Positions 1-8,237 of a DNA stretch of 51,872 nucleotides are shown in pieces. The translations under genes were made by a program, and so were the position numbers. The notes under the pieces are model-generated. The model saw nothing but the letters and a program-made list of their open reading frames with translations, ran no database searches and was not told the origin of the DNA. Every line of letters starts with the position of its first letter. The first letter of the stretch is position 1. Source of the DNA: Gemmataceae bacterium (GTDB lineage: Bacteria; Planctomycetota; Planctomycetia; Gemmatales; Gemmataceae); the NCBI GenBank assembly GCA_009691845.1, contig SIAJ01000034.1:1-51872 (forward strand), given 5' to 3'.

Positions 1-992
1 GGCGTGGCGGTGAGGCCGATCTGCGTGGCGGAGGAAAAGTACTCCAGCACCTTTCGCCACGCTGCATCGTCGGCCGCACTCCCCCTGTGACATTCGTCTA
101 TGACGATCAGGTCGAAGAAGTCGGGCGAGAACTGCTTGTAGATGTTCTGCTCTTCCTCAGTCCCGGTAACGGCCTGATATAGGCAGAGGTAGATCTCGAA
201 TGCCTTATCGACGGTGCGGTTCGTGATCTTCGTCATCGCCTGGCCGAACGGCTTGAAGTCGTTGGTTTTGGTTTGGTCGGCCAGAATGTTGCGATCGACC
301 AGGAAGAGAATGCGCTTCTTCTTGCCGGACTTCCAGAGCCGCCAGATGATTTGGAACGCGGTATAGGTCTTGCCGGTGCCGGTCGCCATCACGAGCAGAA
401 TGCGATTCTCGCCACGAGCGATGGCATCCACCGTGCGATTGATGGCAATTACCTGATAGTATCGAGGCAGCTTGCGGGAACCGTCGTCGTAGTAGTCCTG
501 CGTGGCGATTGCTTCCTGATCGGCGGTGTAGCCCTTGGAAATGCGGTAGCGAGCCCAGAGTTCTTCGGGCAAAGGGAACTGATCGAGCGGAATCTCGCGC
601 GTGACCGTTCCCGTGGTAACGGTGCGGTCGTGTTCCAGAAACGCATCCCCGTTGGAACTGTAGGCGAACGGAATGTCGAGAATCTCGGCATATTCGAGGG
701 CTTGCTGCATGCCGTCGCCGAGGGAGTGATTGTTGTCCTTGGCTTCAATGACGGCAATGGGCAGATTCGGCTTGAAGTAGAGAATGTAGTCGGCTTTTTT
801 GGCTTCCCCTCGCTGGACCGTCTTGCCGCGAACGATGACGCGGCCCTTGGTGAAAAAAGTCTCTTCGCGGATTTGCGTCATCAAGTTCCAGCGTTCGCCA
901 TTCGGCCCGACCAGTGCCGGCGTGATGAACTTGCTGCGAATGTCCGCTTCGGTGAGTTCTTTCTTGTTCACGAGGCGGGGCTCCAAGATCAT
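1..992 (-). CDS. hsdR: Type I restriction enzyme R subunit (HsdR), N-terminal part
   Basis: This is the ATP-dependent translocase and nuclease subunit of a type I restriction-modification complex, cut at the window's left edge after about 330 residues. Seen in order: an N-terminal segment with [16 protein letters not shown], a nuclease core with an Asp (KKADYIL) followed by EAK (AVIEAKDN), Walker [11 protein letters not shown], the DEAH-box variant DECH (VIDECHRG) and motif III GLTATP at the edge. The order and spacing match HsdR of the EcoKI/EcoR124I group. The start is uncertain: ATG at 992 gives an N-terminus like family members, while an in-frame ATG at 1058 adds 22 residues without similarity; neither has a clear ribosome site. 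The methylase and specificity genes are not upstream of it, so if present they lie beyond the left edge. Confidence 0.93.
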   Translation of the reverse strand, partial: MILEPRLVNKKELTEADIRSKFITPALVGPNGERWNLMTQIREETFFTKGRVIVRGKTVQRGEAKKADYILYFKPNLPIAVIEAKDNNHSLGDGMQQALEYAEILDIPFAYSSNGDAFLEHDRTVTTGTVTREIPLDQFPLPEELWARYRISKGYTADQEAIATQDYYDDGSRKLPRYYQVIAINRTVDAIARGENRILLVMATGTGKTYTAFQIIWRLWKSGKKKRILFLVDRNILADQTKTNDFKPFGQAMTKITNRTVDKAFEIYLCLYQAVTGTEEEQNIYKQFSPDFFDLIVIDECHRGSAADDAAWRKVLEYFSSATQIGLTAT

Positions 993-1466
993 TTCTCGTG
1001 GGCTCGCCTCGAGAAATTCAACACTGGCAGTATGCGTGGATTGTCCTCGAAAAGCCATGGTTAAGCAATCGATTGGGTTCGCAAAGGGGTCGCAGCCAGT
1101 TTTTCTTCGAGCATCCGGTTTTCACGGTCAGTTGGTGAATTTGTAATGCCAGTCGCACAGTACGATCGAACGAGAAGCAAAAAAAACTCACCTCTTATCT
1201 CGCGTGGTTGCCTGACTTTGGCTCGAAGACTTTGCACTTTTTTCATTTTGTTCGCATTTCTATCCGCAATGCGCTTAGATTAACTCCTTGAACTAGCAAG
1301 TGGCGCTAGCTCATAGCGATTGGATTGCTTCTCCGTTCTGCCTGTCTTGGCTTTACCAACCGAGGATGACTCGGTGGTCGCTCCAGGATTGAACGACTGG
1401 TGACGCCTTCTGGCGGGGCTTGACCCTTCCCTGCACGTTCGCATGTTCGATCTTTATTAGGGGGAG
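993..1466. other. Intergenic region between divergent hsdR and the RRM gene
   Basis: About 470 bases without a gene I can support. It must contain the divergent promoters of hsdR and the RNA-binding protein gene. The right half would be a long leader if the RRM promoter lies far upstream; long leaders are common for cold-induced RNA-binding proteins, but nothing here proves that. A 61-codon minus-strand frame at 1061-1246 resembles nothing I know and lacks supporting features. A short inverted element CTAGC-AAGTGGC-GCTAG lies near 1293-1310. Confidence 0.4.
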
Positions 1467-1814
1467 ATGTCCGTGAGCAAGAATTTGTATGTTGGAAACC
1501 TGGCCTTCGGCACTACGTCTGCCGATCTCGAACAACTGTTCAGCCAGTTCGGCAAAGTGGGCAAGGCCCAAGTCGTTACCGATCGCGAGACGGGTCAATC
1601 CCGTGGTTTCGCCTTCGTTGAAATGGCTGCTGGCGGGGACGAGGCCATCAAGGGCCTGAACCTCACCGAGTTCCAAGGTCGTAGCATCACCGTGAACGAA
1701 GCGCGTCCTCGCGAAGATCGTCCTCGCGGCGGCAGCGGCGGCGGCGGTGGCGGCGGCGGCGGCCGTGGCGGGTACGGCGGCGGCGGTGGTGGCGGCGGCG
1801 GAAAGCGCTACTAA
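1467..1814 (+). CDS. Glycine-rich RRM RNA-binding protein
   Basis: Single-stranded RNA-binding protein of the bacterial RRM (cold-inducible RBP) type, probably an RNA chaperone. One RRM fills residues 1-80, with RNP2 as LYVGNL and RNP1 as RGFAFVEM. The C-terminal tail is an Arg/Gly-rich, low-complexity stretch of glycine runs that ends GKRY. At 115 aa it is the usual size. The purine-rich AGGGGGAG directly abuts the ATG at 1467, which is too close for good initiation; a GTG at 1473 sits six bases further on and would give a protein beginning SKNLYVGNLAF, so it may be the true start. It appears to head a three-gene transcript that ends at the terminator at 2471-2515. Confidence 0.93.
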   Translation: MSVSKNLYVGNLAFGTTSADLEQLFSQFGKVGKAQVVTDRETGQSRGFAFVEMAAGGDEAIKGLNLTEFQGRSITVNEARPREDRPRGGSGGGGGGGGGRGGYGGGGGGGGGKRY

Positions 1815-1877
1815 CGTTTCGCCGAGATTTCTTGAAGGCAAACCAAACTCTCGCTTCGTATTTATTGGGGATTCGAC

Positions 1878-2069
1878 ATGACGAATGCGTCCGAACCGTT
1901 GTCCGAGGACCAACGCCGCGAAATTTTCGCGGCGTTGGTCGAGGAACAGGATAAAGGAACGGGCGTTGCTAAGTCCCTCAAGGACATAGTGACGCGTTTT
2001 AACATTACCAAGCAGGACCTGACCAAGATCGAACGCGAGGGAATGGACAACGAATGGCCTCCCTTGTAA
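1878..2069 (+). CDS. Small conserved-looking hypothetical protein
   Basis: A 63-residue, acidic, mostly helical protein I do not recognise. It has no signal peptide, membrane segment or cysteines. The middle (KSLKDIVTRFNITKQDLTKIEREG) reads like a helix-turn-helix-length segment, which could suggest a small regulator, but this is only an impression. It starts 63 bases after the RRM gene, with TTGGGGA a few bases before the ATG, and is followed 78 bases later by the next small gene, so co-transcription is likely. Good codon use and spacing support a real gene; function unknown. Confidence 0.7.
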   Translation: MTNASEPLSEDQRREIFAALVEEQDKGTGVAKSLKDIVTRFNITKQDLTKIEREGMDNEWPPL

Positions 2070-2147
2070 CGAACGCATGGATGGCGACGCGGAAGAGAGT
2101 TTGTTTCGCACCCGAGATTCACGTCCAACGGACTTCCGAGAACTCCC

Positions 2148-2450
2148 ATGCTGATTCAGGACATCGAGGCACTCCGCCGTGATGAAGGGATCGAGGATCC
2201 CGAGCTGCGGGATCAGATTTCGCATCTCAAGCGTGGCGATTACGTCAAGATCACACTCGTAGCCGCGGGATCGGCTGTTGGTGGTGAAACCGTCAAGGTT
2301 CGCATCACCAGCATCCGGGGGGAAGTTTTGCGAGGCCAACTCGTCAGTCAGACGAGTTCGCCTTCGCTATCCGACCTCACGATCGGCTACCCAATCGTCT
2401 TCAGGCCGGGACACATTCATTCGTTGTCTAGCCGGCCGGCCCGAAAATAG
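2148..2450 (+). CDS. DUF2314-like small protein
   Basis: A 100-residue soluble protein. The segment from about residue 29 to 90 (GDYVKITLV ... VKVRITSIRGEVLRGQL ... FRPGHIHSL) has the pattern of DUF2314/YegJ-type domains, which pair a 'GDxVK' strand with a later 'V(T/R)xIxGxxxxGxL' strand and a final 'V.F...HI' segment. The N-terminus (QDIEALRRDEGIEDPELRDQI) is helical and charged. No biochemical role is known for that family. It is the last gene before a strong terminator and probably shares a transcript with the RRM gene. The family assignment is by eye and could be wrong. Confidence 0.65.
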   Translation: MLIQDIEALRRDEGIEDPELRDQISHLKRGDYVKITLVAAGSAVGGETVKVRITSIRGEVLRGQLVSQTSSPSLSDLTIGYPIVFRPGHIHSLSSRPARK

Positions 2451-2470
2451 CCGTCAATCGGCAAGGCCCA

Positions 2471-2515
2471 GGTTCAACACGAAGCATCAGTGCTTCGTGT
2501 TGAACCTGTTTTTTT
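2471..2515 (+). terminator. Strong rho-independent terminator
   Basis: A perfect 16-bp stem (2471-2486 with 2491-2506) with a four-base TCAG loop is followed by a run of eight T interrupted by nothing (2508-2515). It closes the RRM and small-gene transcript. It is the clearest intrinsic terminator in the window and contrasts with the many hairpins elsewhere that lack a T-run. Confidence 0.92.
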
Positions 2516-2543
2516 GACTCAGACCAGCAATTTTTGAGTGTCT

Positions 2544-2930
2544 CTATCGACTTGTGGCTGGTTTCAGCCTTTGCACAATCTGATCCGAAGCAAACGACCC
2601 GCGGCCCAGGGATCGAAGAGATTCCGTCTGGTGCGTAACGTCTGGACTTGAGGAAGGAACGACCGCTGAAGTCGGCATCCTGATTTCGGTTACTTGCTCG
2701 GGGAGCGGTCGCGGCACTCCTTCTGGTGCTAGCCTGGCGGGAAGCCCAAGTTTTGCTTGTGGCTCTGGCGGTTTCGGGCCTTGCCATGCTGGAGCGGGAC
2801 CAGCTTCCACGACTCGTCCAGTCGCGGATAGGCTCTTCCAAAGCGGTATGGCGGCGTGCCAGCCCGACTCTTCAGCCGCCACCGTGCCCGCGACAATTCC
2901 ACTGCCAAATATCGCAAGCACTCGATTCAC
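2544..2930 (-). CDS. Small proline-rich secreted protein, unknown function
   Basis: Read from the GTG at 2930 this is a 128-residue protein with a likely signal peptide (VNRVLAIFGSGIVAGTVA, cleavage before AEESG). GGAG lies seven bases before this GTG, which is why I prefer it to the longer frame starting near 3017, whose extra N-terminus is Arg/Cys-rich and unconvincing. The mature part is rich in Pro, Ser and Ala, with no catalytic motif I recognise. It is alone between convergent and divergent neighbours. It could be a periplasmic or surface-linked planctomycete protein; a spurious frame cannot be excluded. Confidence 0.5.
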   Translation of the reverse strand: MNRVLAIFGSGIVAGTVAAEESGWHAAIPLWKSLSATGRVVEAGPAPAWQGPKPPEPQAKLGLPARLAPEGVPRPLPEQVTEIRMPTSAVVPSSSPDVTHQTESLRSLGRGSFASDQIVQRLKPATSR

Positions 2931-3188
2931 GGCCGTTCTCCAAGAGCAAACACTCCTCCGAAATGTTGTTTCGGCAATGGGGGTTCTTAGGGTGCAGAAC
3001 TTCCTAAAAACGCACAATCGGTCAAGCCGGCCCGGTCGGATTTTCTTCCCACCTTAGCCAGCTTTCCAGTTGCTGCAGTATGGGATGAGCTGGGCTGGAT
3101 AAGTCGAACAGCCGATTACAAGTGAATCCGTTCATCGCTGGCCCGTGACTCGCTGGCCTTGGTCCCCTACTTTAGTTGGACAGTCCAA

Positions 3189-4046
3189 ATGCACGCACTT
3201 AAGTTCCCGACTCCGATGCCGACCAACTCAGACTTCCAAGCCCAACTCACCGAAGCCGCCCGCGATCCGGAACGGCGGATCGAGATCCTGCACACGCTGC
3301 TGGGCGAAGGGGCCTGCCGGCAGATTGGTATCTATCCGATCCCCGAAGGCTTTCGCCTCTCGGTCGTGATTCCCGTCTACAACGAGGAACGCTGGATCCG
3401 TGAGATCGTCCGGCGAGTGCGTGCCGTGCCGATTCCGATGGAGATCATCCTGGTCGACGATTGCTCGCAAGACGGCACGCGGAAGATTTTGGAAGAAGAG
3501 ATTAGCAAGCTTCCCGATTGCAAGGTCGTCTACCACGAGAAAAACCAAGGCAAGGGAGCGGGCTTACGAACGGGCTTTCAACACGCGACCGGCGACGTGG
3601 TGATCGTGCAGGATGCCGATCTGGAATACGATCCGGCCGAGTTTCCCCGACTCATCCAGCCCATTATCGAAGGCAAGGCGGACGTCGTGTTCGGTTCCCG
3701 CTTCATCGGCGACAATCATCGCGTGCTGTACTACTGGCACTCGATTGCGAATAAAGGGCTGACGATGCTGTCGAACATCTTCACGAACCTGAACCTAACC
3801 GACATGGAGACCTGCTACAAGGTCTTTCGACGAGAAGTGATTCAGGGGATCAACCTCAAATCGAATCGCTTCGGCTTCGAACCCGAGGTGACGGCCAAGA
3901 TCGCGAAGAAAAAAAACCCCGGCTGGCGTATTTACGAGATCCCAATCAGCTACTCGGGTCGCACGTACGAGGAAGGCAAGAAGATCGGCCTCAAGGATGC
4001 GTTCAACGCGCTGTACTGTATTATTCGGTATTGGCTGCGGGATTAG
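3189..4046 (+). CDS. Family 2 glycosyltransferase, dolichyl-phosphate mannose synthase type
   Basis: Transfers a sugar from a nucleotide donor, probably to undecaprenyl phosphate at the inner face of the cytoplasmic membrane. The GT-A fold starts near residue 57 ([13 protein letters not shown]), followed by [21 protein letters not shown] and the metal-binding DAD at residues 142-144; the later [10 protein letters not shown] and [20 protein letters not shown] blocks are typical of DPM1/GtrB-like enzymes. There is no C-terminal membrane pair, so it is the soluble short type (285 aa). An N-terminal extension of about 50 residues precedes the catalytic domain. Starts at 3159 (TTG), 3189 or 3216 are possible; none has a strong ribosome site. 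Confidence 0.9.
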   Translation: MHALKFPTPMPTNSDFQAQLTEAARDPERRIEILHTLLGEGACRQIGIYPIPEGFRLSVVIPVYNEERWIREIVRRVRAVPIPMEIILVDDCSQDGTRKILEEEISKLPDCKVVYHEKNQGKGAGLRTGFQHATGDVVIVQDADLEYDPAEFPRLIQPIIEGKADVVFGSRFIGDNHRVLYYWHSIANKGLTMLSNIFTNLNLTDMETCYKVFRREVIQGINLKSNRFGFEPEVTAKIAKKKNPGWRIYEIPISYSGRTYEEGKKIGLKDAFNALYCIIRYWLRD

Positions 4047-4058
4047 CCGCGGTTTTCT

Positions 4059-4085
4059 CCCCCCTCTCCGCTTCGGAGAGGGGGG
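4059..4085. repeat. CCCCTCTCC-type hairpin
   Basis: A perfect 12-bp inverted repeat (4059-4070 and 4074-4085) around a CTT loop, directly after the glycosyltransferase stop codon. A related but degraded C-rich/G-rich pair (CCCCTCCCTC ... GAGAGGGGGA) follows up to about 4164. There is no T-run. It lies between convergent genes and may end both transcripts or be a dispersed REP-like element. Confidence 0.7.
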
Positions 4086-4170
4086 CTGGGGGGGAGAGGT
4101 TTCTTCGCAACGCCACTGCCCAAACCCCTCCCTCCGGCCCCCTCCCCGAAACAGAGAGGGGGAGCGAGAC

Positions 4171-4662
4171 TCACTTCTGCTTCAGCATCTCCAGCAACTG
4201 CCCATCCAAGGCCTCGCCCTCTTTCTTGCCTTCGTAAGTCTTCACTTTCTTGCCGGCGCGGTCGAAGACGTGAAGTACAGGCGGGATCGAGTGATAGAGT
4301 TTATCATCGCCCTTGATCTCGTTCTTCAGGGGGTCGTCGAGCAGAAAGTTCTGGAAGGTGGCCTTTTGCTTCTTCAGGAACTCAAGTGCCTTGTCCTTGT
4401 TTTCCGGGTCGTCCAATGCGACCGAGATAAAGACAACGCCATCTTTCTTGTGCTTGTTCGCGAGTGCCACCATGTGCGGGAATTTTTCCTTGCACGGTAT
4501 GCAGAATGTTGCCCAGACATCGATGACGACGATCTTGCCTTTGTGGGCCTCGACGGCCTTGAGCAAGCCATCGATCGTGACGGGTTCGATCTTGACCTCA
4601 TCGGCCGCCATGGCCGGCAGGGGGATCGCAAGCACGAAACAGGAGAGAACGAAAGAACGCAT
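4171..4662 (-). CDS. Secreted thioredoxin-like protein (TlpA/ResA type)
   Basis: A 163-residue exported thiol-disulfide protein. A signal peptide (MRSFVLSCFVLAIPLPAMA, cut before ADE) is followed by a thioredoxin fold with the active site WATFCIPC, cysteines at residues 54 and 57, then SVALDDPEN and a cis-proline segment IPPVLHVFD. These match TlpA/ResA family proteins that reduce extracytoplasmic cysteines, for example in cytochrome c maturation, though no cytochrome genes are adjacent. The start at 4662 was chosen for the signal peptide; the frame extends upstream to 4725 with no sense. It is convergent with the glycosyltransferase and divergent from lepA. Confidence 0.9.
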   Translation of the reverse strand: MRSFVLSCFVLAIPLPAMAADEVKIEPVTIDGLLKAVEAHKGKIVVIDVWATFCIPCKEKFPHMVALANKHKKDGVVFISVALDDPENKDKALEFLKKQKATFQNFLLDDPLKNEIKGDDKLYHSIPPVLHVFDRAGKKVKTYEGKKEGEALDGQLLEMLKQK

Positions 4663-4840
4663 GTGCAACGTCCATTGAGGGGCGACGAAGAGATTATAGG
4701 CAGACGACCTGGTGATACAAAACACGCAAACGTAGCATACGCGGCTCGCGTGTCGGGATCAGGCTCGACCTCGCTTCCCCGAAGTGCTACAATTCCGTTT
4801 CAATGTATCCGTCTCCCGCTTTGACCCGACGCGAGATCCA

Positions 4841-6643
4841 ATGCCCGCGCCGAGCCTGATTCGAAACTTCTCGATCATCGCCCATATCGATCACGGGAAG
4901 TCCACCCTTGCCGACCAGTTCTTGTTGCAAACCGGAACCATCACGCGACGTGATTTTCGGGATCAACTTCTGGACGACATGGACCTGGAACGCGAACGGG
5001 GCATCACTATCCAGATGCACCCGGTCACGATCTACCACAAACACACCGATGGTCAGACCTACGAACTGAACCTGATCGACACGCCTGGCCACGTCGATTT
5101 CAGTTACGAAGTCTCGCGTTCGCTTGCCGCGTGCGAAGGGGCCATTCTCCTCGTCGATGCCTTCCAGGGCGTCCAGGCCCAGACGGTCGCGAACGCATTC
5201 CTGGCCCTCGAGAACAACCTGGCCATCGTGCCCGTGTTGAACAAGATCGACATTGCAACTGCCCGTCCCGATGCCGTCATGGCCGAGATGGAAACGGCGC
5301 TTGGCATCAAGCCGGAGCAGTGCCTGCGGGCCAGCGGTAAGACGGGGCTGGGCGTTCCGGACGTTCTTGGAGCCATCATCGAGCGAATTCCGGCACCGCC
5401 GGGCGATCCGATCGCACCACTCAAGGCCCTGATCTACAATTGTCACTTCGACACTTACAAAGGCGTGGTCGTCTATATCCGCGTGATGGAAGGCTCGGTC
5501 AAGCTCGGCTCGAAGATCAAGCTGATGCGAGGTAATCAAGAGTTTTCCGTTATCGAGATCGGTCAGTTTCGGCCTGGCATGGTCCCATGCCAGGAACTCA
5601 CGACCGGCCAGGTGGGCTACTTCACAGCACAGATCAAGATCATCCAGGATGTGCATATTGGCGACACGGTCACCGATTTGGTGAACCCGGCAACAACTCC
5701 CCTGCCCGGCTACAAAGAGCCGCAGCCGATGGTCTATTCGGGCCTATTTCCCACGGATAACGAGGACTTCGAGGATCTGCGCGAGGCGTTGGGAAAGCTG
5801 AGACTCAACGATAGCAGTTTCACTTTCATCCCCGAAGTTTCCGATGGCCTGGGCTTTGGGTTCCGTTGCGGCTTCCTTGGCATGTTGCACCGAGAGATCA
5901 TCGGCCAGCGGCTCGAGCGGGACTGCGATCTCGACCTGGTCCATACGGCACCGAATGTGACTTACCAGATCCTCAAAACGGATGGCACGGTTATCGTGGT
6001 TAACAGCCCGGCCGACGTGCCCGACGGCGGGCAGGTCGATGAGTTCCGCGAGCCGATTGTTCGGATCAGTTTCCTCGTGCCTTCCAAGCACATTGGCGAC
6101 ATCATGTCGCTCGCGGCCGAGAGGCGTGGGGAATATATCCGCACGGAATATCTGAGTCCCGAGCGGGCGATTATCGTGTACGACCTCCCCCTCGCGGACA
6201 TGATTTTCGACATGTACGACAAGCTGAAGTCGTTCACGCACGGCTACGGGACTATGGATTATGAACTCAAAGAGTTCCGCCCCGCAGATCTCGTCCGGCT
6301 GGATGTTCTCGTGCATCACAACCGTGTTGACGCCCTGTCGGTGATTGTGCATCGAAGCCAGGCCGATCGACGAGGGCGAAGCCTTATTGCCAAGCTCCGC
6401 AAGGAAATCGGCCGGCATATGTTCGAGGTCGCCTTGCAGGCGGCCATCGGCTCGCGCGTGATTGCTCGGGAAACGATTGCCGCCAAGAAGAAGGACGTGA
6501 CGGCGAAGTGCTATGGTGGCGACATCACGCGAAAGCGAAAGCTTTGGGCCAAGCAGGCGGCCGGCAAGAAACGGATGAAACAGGTCGGTCAAGTGGAAAT
6601 ACCGCAGGAAGCATTCTTGGCGGTCTTGCAGTCGGACGATTGA
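4841..6643 (+). CDS. lepA: Elongation factor 4 (LepA), ribosome back-translocase GTPase
   Basis: GTP-dependent translation factor that acts on stalled or mistranslocated ribosomes. The 600-residue length is typical. Seen: G1 AHIDHGKST at residues 14-22, the switch I segment MDLERERGITI, G3 DTPGHVDF, G4 NKID, domain II, the FGFRCGFLGMLHREI block of domain III, and the LepA-specific C-terminal domain ending with DVTAKCYGGDITRKRKLWAKQAAGKKRMK. The ATG at 4841 gives the normal N-terminus; the frame reaches 4784 with an unrelated extension. In many bacteria lepA is followed by lepB, and here two lepB-type genes follow directly. Confidence 0.97.
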   Translation: MPAPSLIRNFSIIAHIDHGKSTLADQFLLQTGTITRRDFRDQLLDDMDLERERGITIQMHPVTIYHKHTDGQTYELNLIDTPGHVDFSYEVSRSLAACEGAILLVDAFQGVQAQTVANAFLALENNLAIVPVLNKIDIATARPDAVMAEMETALGIKPEQCLRASGKTGLGVPDVLGAIIERIPAPPGDPIAPLKALIYNCHFDTYKGVVVYIRVMEGSVKLGSKIKLMRGNQEFSVIEIGQFRPGMVPCQELTTGQVGYFTAQIKIIQDVHIGDTVTDLVNPATTPLPGYKEPQPMVYSGLFPTDNEDFEDLREALGKLRLNDSSFTFIPEVSDGLGFGFRCGFLGMLHREIIGQRLERDCDLDLVHTAPNVTYQILKTDGTVIVVNSPADVPDGGQVDEFREPIVRISFLVPSKHIGDIMSLAAERRGEYIRTEYLSPERAIIVYDLPLADMIFDMYDKLKSFTHGYGTMDYELKEFRPADLVRLDVLVHHNRVDALSVIVHRSQADRRGRSLIAKLRKEIGRHMFEVALQAAIGSRVIARETIAAKKKDVTAKCYGGDITRKRKLWAKQAAGKKRMKQVGQVEIPQEAFLAVLQSDD

Positions 6644-6653
6644 AAACCAGTGA

Positions 6654-6710
6654 TGAATCATGAGTGATGAGTGATGAATCTTAAGTTCATCATTCATCAC
6701 TTATCATTCA
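6654..6710. repeat. GATGA-rich imperfect hairpin after lepA
   Basis: Two 25-base arms (6654-6678 and 6686-6710) built from GATGAAT/GTGATGA words fold around a seven-base TCTTAAG loop with about four mismatches or wobbles. It sits between the lepA stop and the next gene. The arms look like short tandem copies of TGATGA. No T-run follows, so a terminator role is unproven. Confidence 0.65.
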
Positions 6711-8225
6711 TTGCTTTCCTTCACTGGATTGTTGGAATTGACTGAGAGCCCTGCTCCCGCCGTGATCGTTGTCAGCGGTGCCGGCGTGTTGTCCGAGCAG
6801 CCGGTGATTCAGGAAACACCCGCGCCAACCGTCGAGATCCCAGTTACGCAGAAACGCCGACTAGTTGAGAGCGGCGTGCTTTTTGTGAGCGCGATTTTAC
6901 TCTTGCGAACGGTGGCCGTCGAACCTTTTGGCGTCCCGACTGGGAGCATGGCCCCTTCTCTGTGTGGAAATCACCGGGCACTTTCCTGTCCGCGATGTGC
7001 CTATCCAATCCGCGGCGGGGAGCCGACCAACAAGCAAAACGGCTACCCGGATACTCACTGTCCCAACTGTGGTGCCGAGAGCATGGAAGTCTCAGCGGCG
7101 GCCGAGATTGCAGGCGATCGACTGTTGGTCGATAAGAACGTGTTCCGTCTCCGCTCTCCGCGTCGCTGGGAAGTGGCCGTGTTCGTCTGCCCGTCCGACA
7201 AATCGAAGCCGTACGTCAAGCGAATCGTCGCGTTGCCGGGCGAAGAGGTTCTCCTGCAACATGGCGACGTCTGGATCAACGGCGAAATCGCGCGCAAGAA
7301 TCTGTCGCAAGTTCGCGAATGCAAGATTCCCGTGTTCGAGTCGGATTACGCGCCGCCCACCGGCTGGGGAATGCGCTGGTATCCGGATGGAACTCAGGCA
7401 CCGATTGTGGCTTCTGAGATGCCAAAGCTTCCGGACTGGATGTCGCTCGATGGCAATGCTGTGGTTGTGAACGCCGAGAGTGCTGCCGCACCCCGGCTCG
7501 CCGCGTACTGGCAGGTATCCCACGACAGTCGTTCTCCGGAAGTGATCCGCGATGGGTTCGAGTACAACGGCCACGGCTCCCCTGCACACGACGATGCCGT
7601 TCGCGATTTCATTCTGGAATGCGAAGTCGAGATACTTGGTGGCGTGGGCTCGGTATTCATGAAGCTCACGGACGGAGTCGAGACCGCGACCGCACACATG
7701 GCGGCCGGTGGCGAATTCGGCGAGAGCAAGCTGCTCGCTGGAGCAATTCTCGCCAAGACTGCGAACCGGCCCCCGTTTCAAGCCGGCAGGAAGTACCGCG
7801 TTGAGATGGCTTTCGTGGATCGCCGCATTTCCGTGGCGGTCGAGGGCAAGGAATACTTCTCACACGACTTGCCGGCTGGAATGAAACGCGAGGACGTCGT
7901 ATCGCCGTTCCGTCTCGGCGCGCAAGGGGTTTCGGTCCGGTTCGACCACATTCGTCTGTATCGCGATATCTTCTACCGAGCAGGCGAAAAAAGTGCGGCA
8001 CACACACCGCTGCGGCTTGGTGAGGACGAGTTCTTTCTCCTTGGCGACAACTCGGCAAATTCCGACGATAGCCGATCCTGGAAAATCCCAGGCGTTCCGG
8101 AACGAAACTTCCTTGGTAAGCCGTTCTTGCTGCACCAACCGAGCCGGCCGGGGCTCCTTACGGTTGGCGGCAAAACTATGCACAGCCAGTCGATCGACTG
8201 GGGCAGAATCCGCTGGCTCCGATAA
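6711..8225 (+). CDS. lepB: Signal peptidase I with zinc-ribbon and beta-sandwich insert (copy 1)
   Basis: Membrane serine protease that removes signal peptides on the outer face of the cytoplasmic membrane. One membrane segment (about residues 52-70) precedes the catalytic Ser79 in VPTGSMAP; the general base is Lys170 in YVKRIVALPGE; the GDN block is at about 445-447. Two insertions set it apart from E. coli LepB: a four-Cys zinc-ribbon-like unit (Cys93, 96, 117, 120) right after the Ser box, and roughly 230 residues between Lys and GDN, whose strand pattern (RDFILECEVEI, KYRVEMAFVDRR, FDHIRLYRD) resembles a LamG-type sandwich. There is no ATG near the N-terminus; the start is a TTG at 6711 or 6726-6735. 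Confidence 0.9.
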   Translation: MLSFTGLLELTESPAPAVIVVSGAGVLSEQPVIQETPAPTVEIPVTQKRRLVESGVLFVSAILLLRTVAVEPFGVPTGSMAPSLCGNHRALSCPRCAYPIRGGEPTNKQNGYPDTHCPNCGAESMEVSAAAEIAGDRLLVDKNVFRLRSPRRWEVAVFVCPSDKSKPYVKRIVALPGEEVLLQHGDVWINGEIARKNLSQVRECKIPVFESDYAPPTGWGMRWYPDGTQAPIVASEMPKLPDWMSLDGNAVVVNAESAAAPRLAAYWQVSHDSRSPEVIRDGFEYNGHGSPAHDDAVRDFILECEVEILGGVGSVFMKLTDGVETATAHMAAGGEFGESKLLAGAILAKTANRPPFQAGRKYRVEMAFVDRRISVAVEGKEYFSHDLPAGMKREDVVSPFRLGAQGVSVRFDHIRLYRDIFYRAGEKSAAHTPLRLGEDEFFLLGDNSANSDDSRSWKIPGVPERNFLGKPFLLHQPSRPGLLTVGGKTMHSQSIDWGRIRWLR

Positions 8226-8237
8226 GCTGAAAGAACC

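Noticed and set aside
1061..1246. A 61-codon minus-strand frame upstream of hsdR
   Set aside because: No ribosome site, no similarity, unlike composition; it lies in the leader region of hsdR.
2278..2517. A 79-codon plus-strand frame overlapping the DUF2314-like gene
   Set aside because: It is an out-of-frame shadow that runs into the terminator stem.
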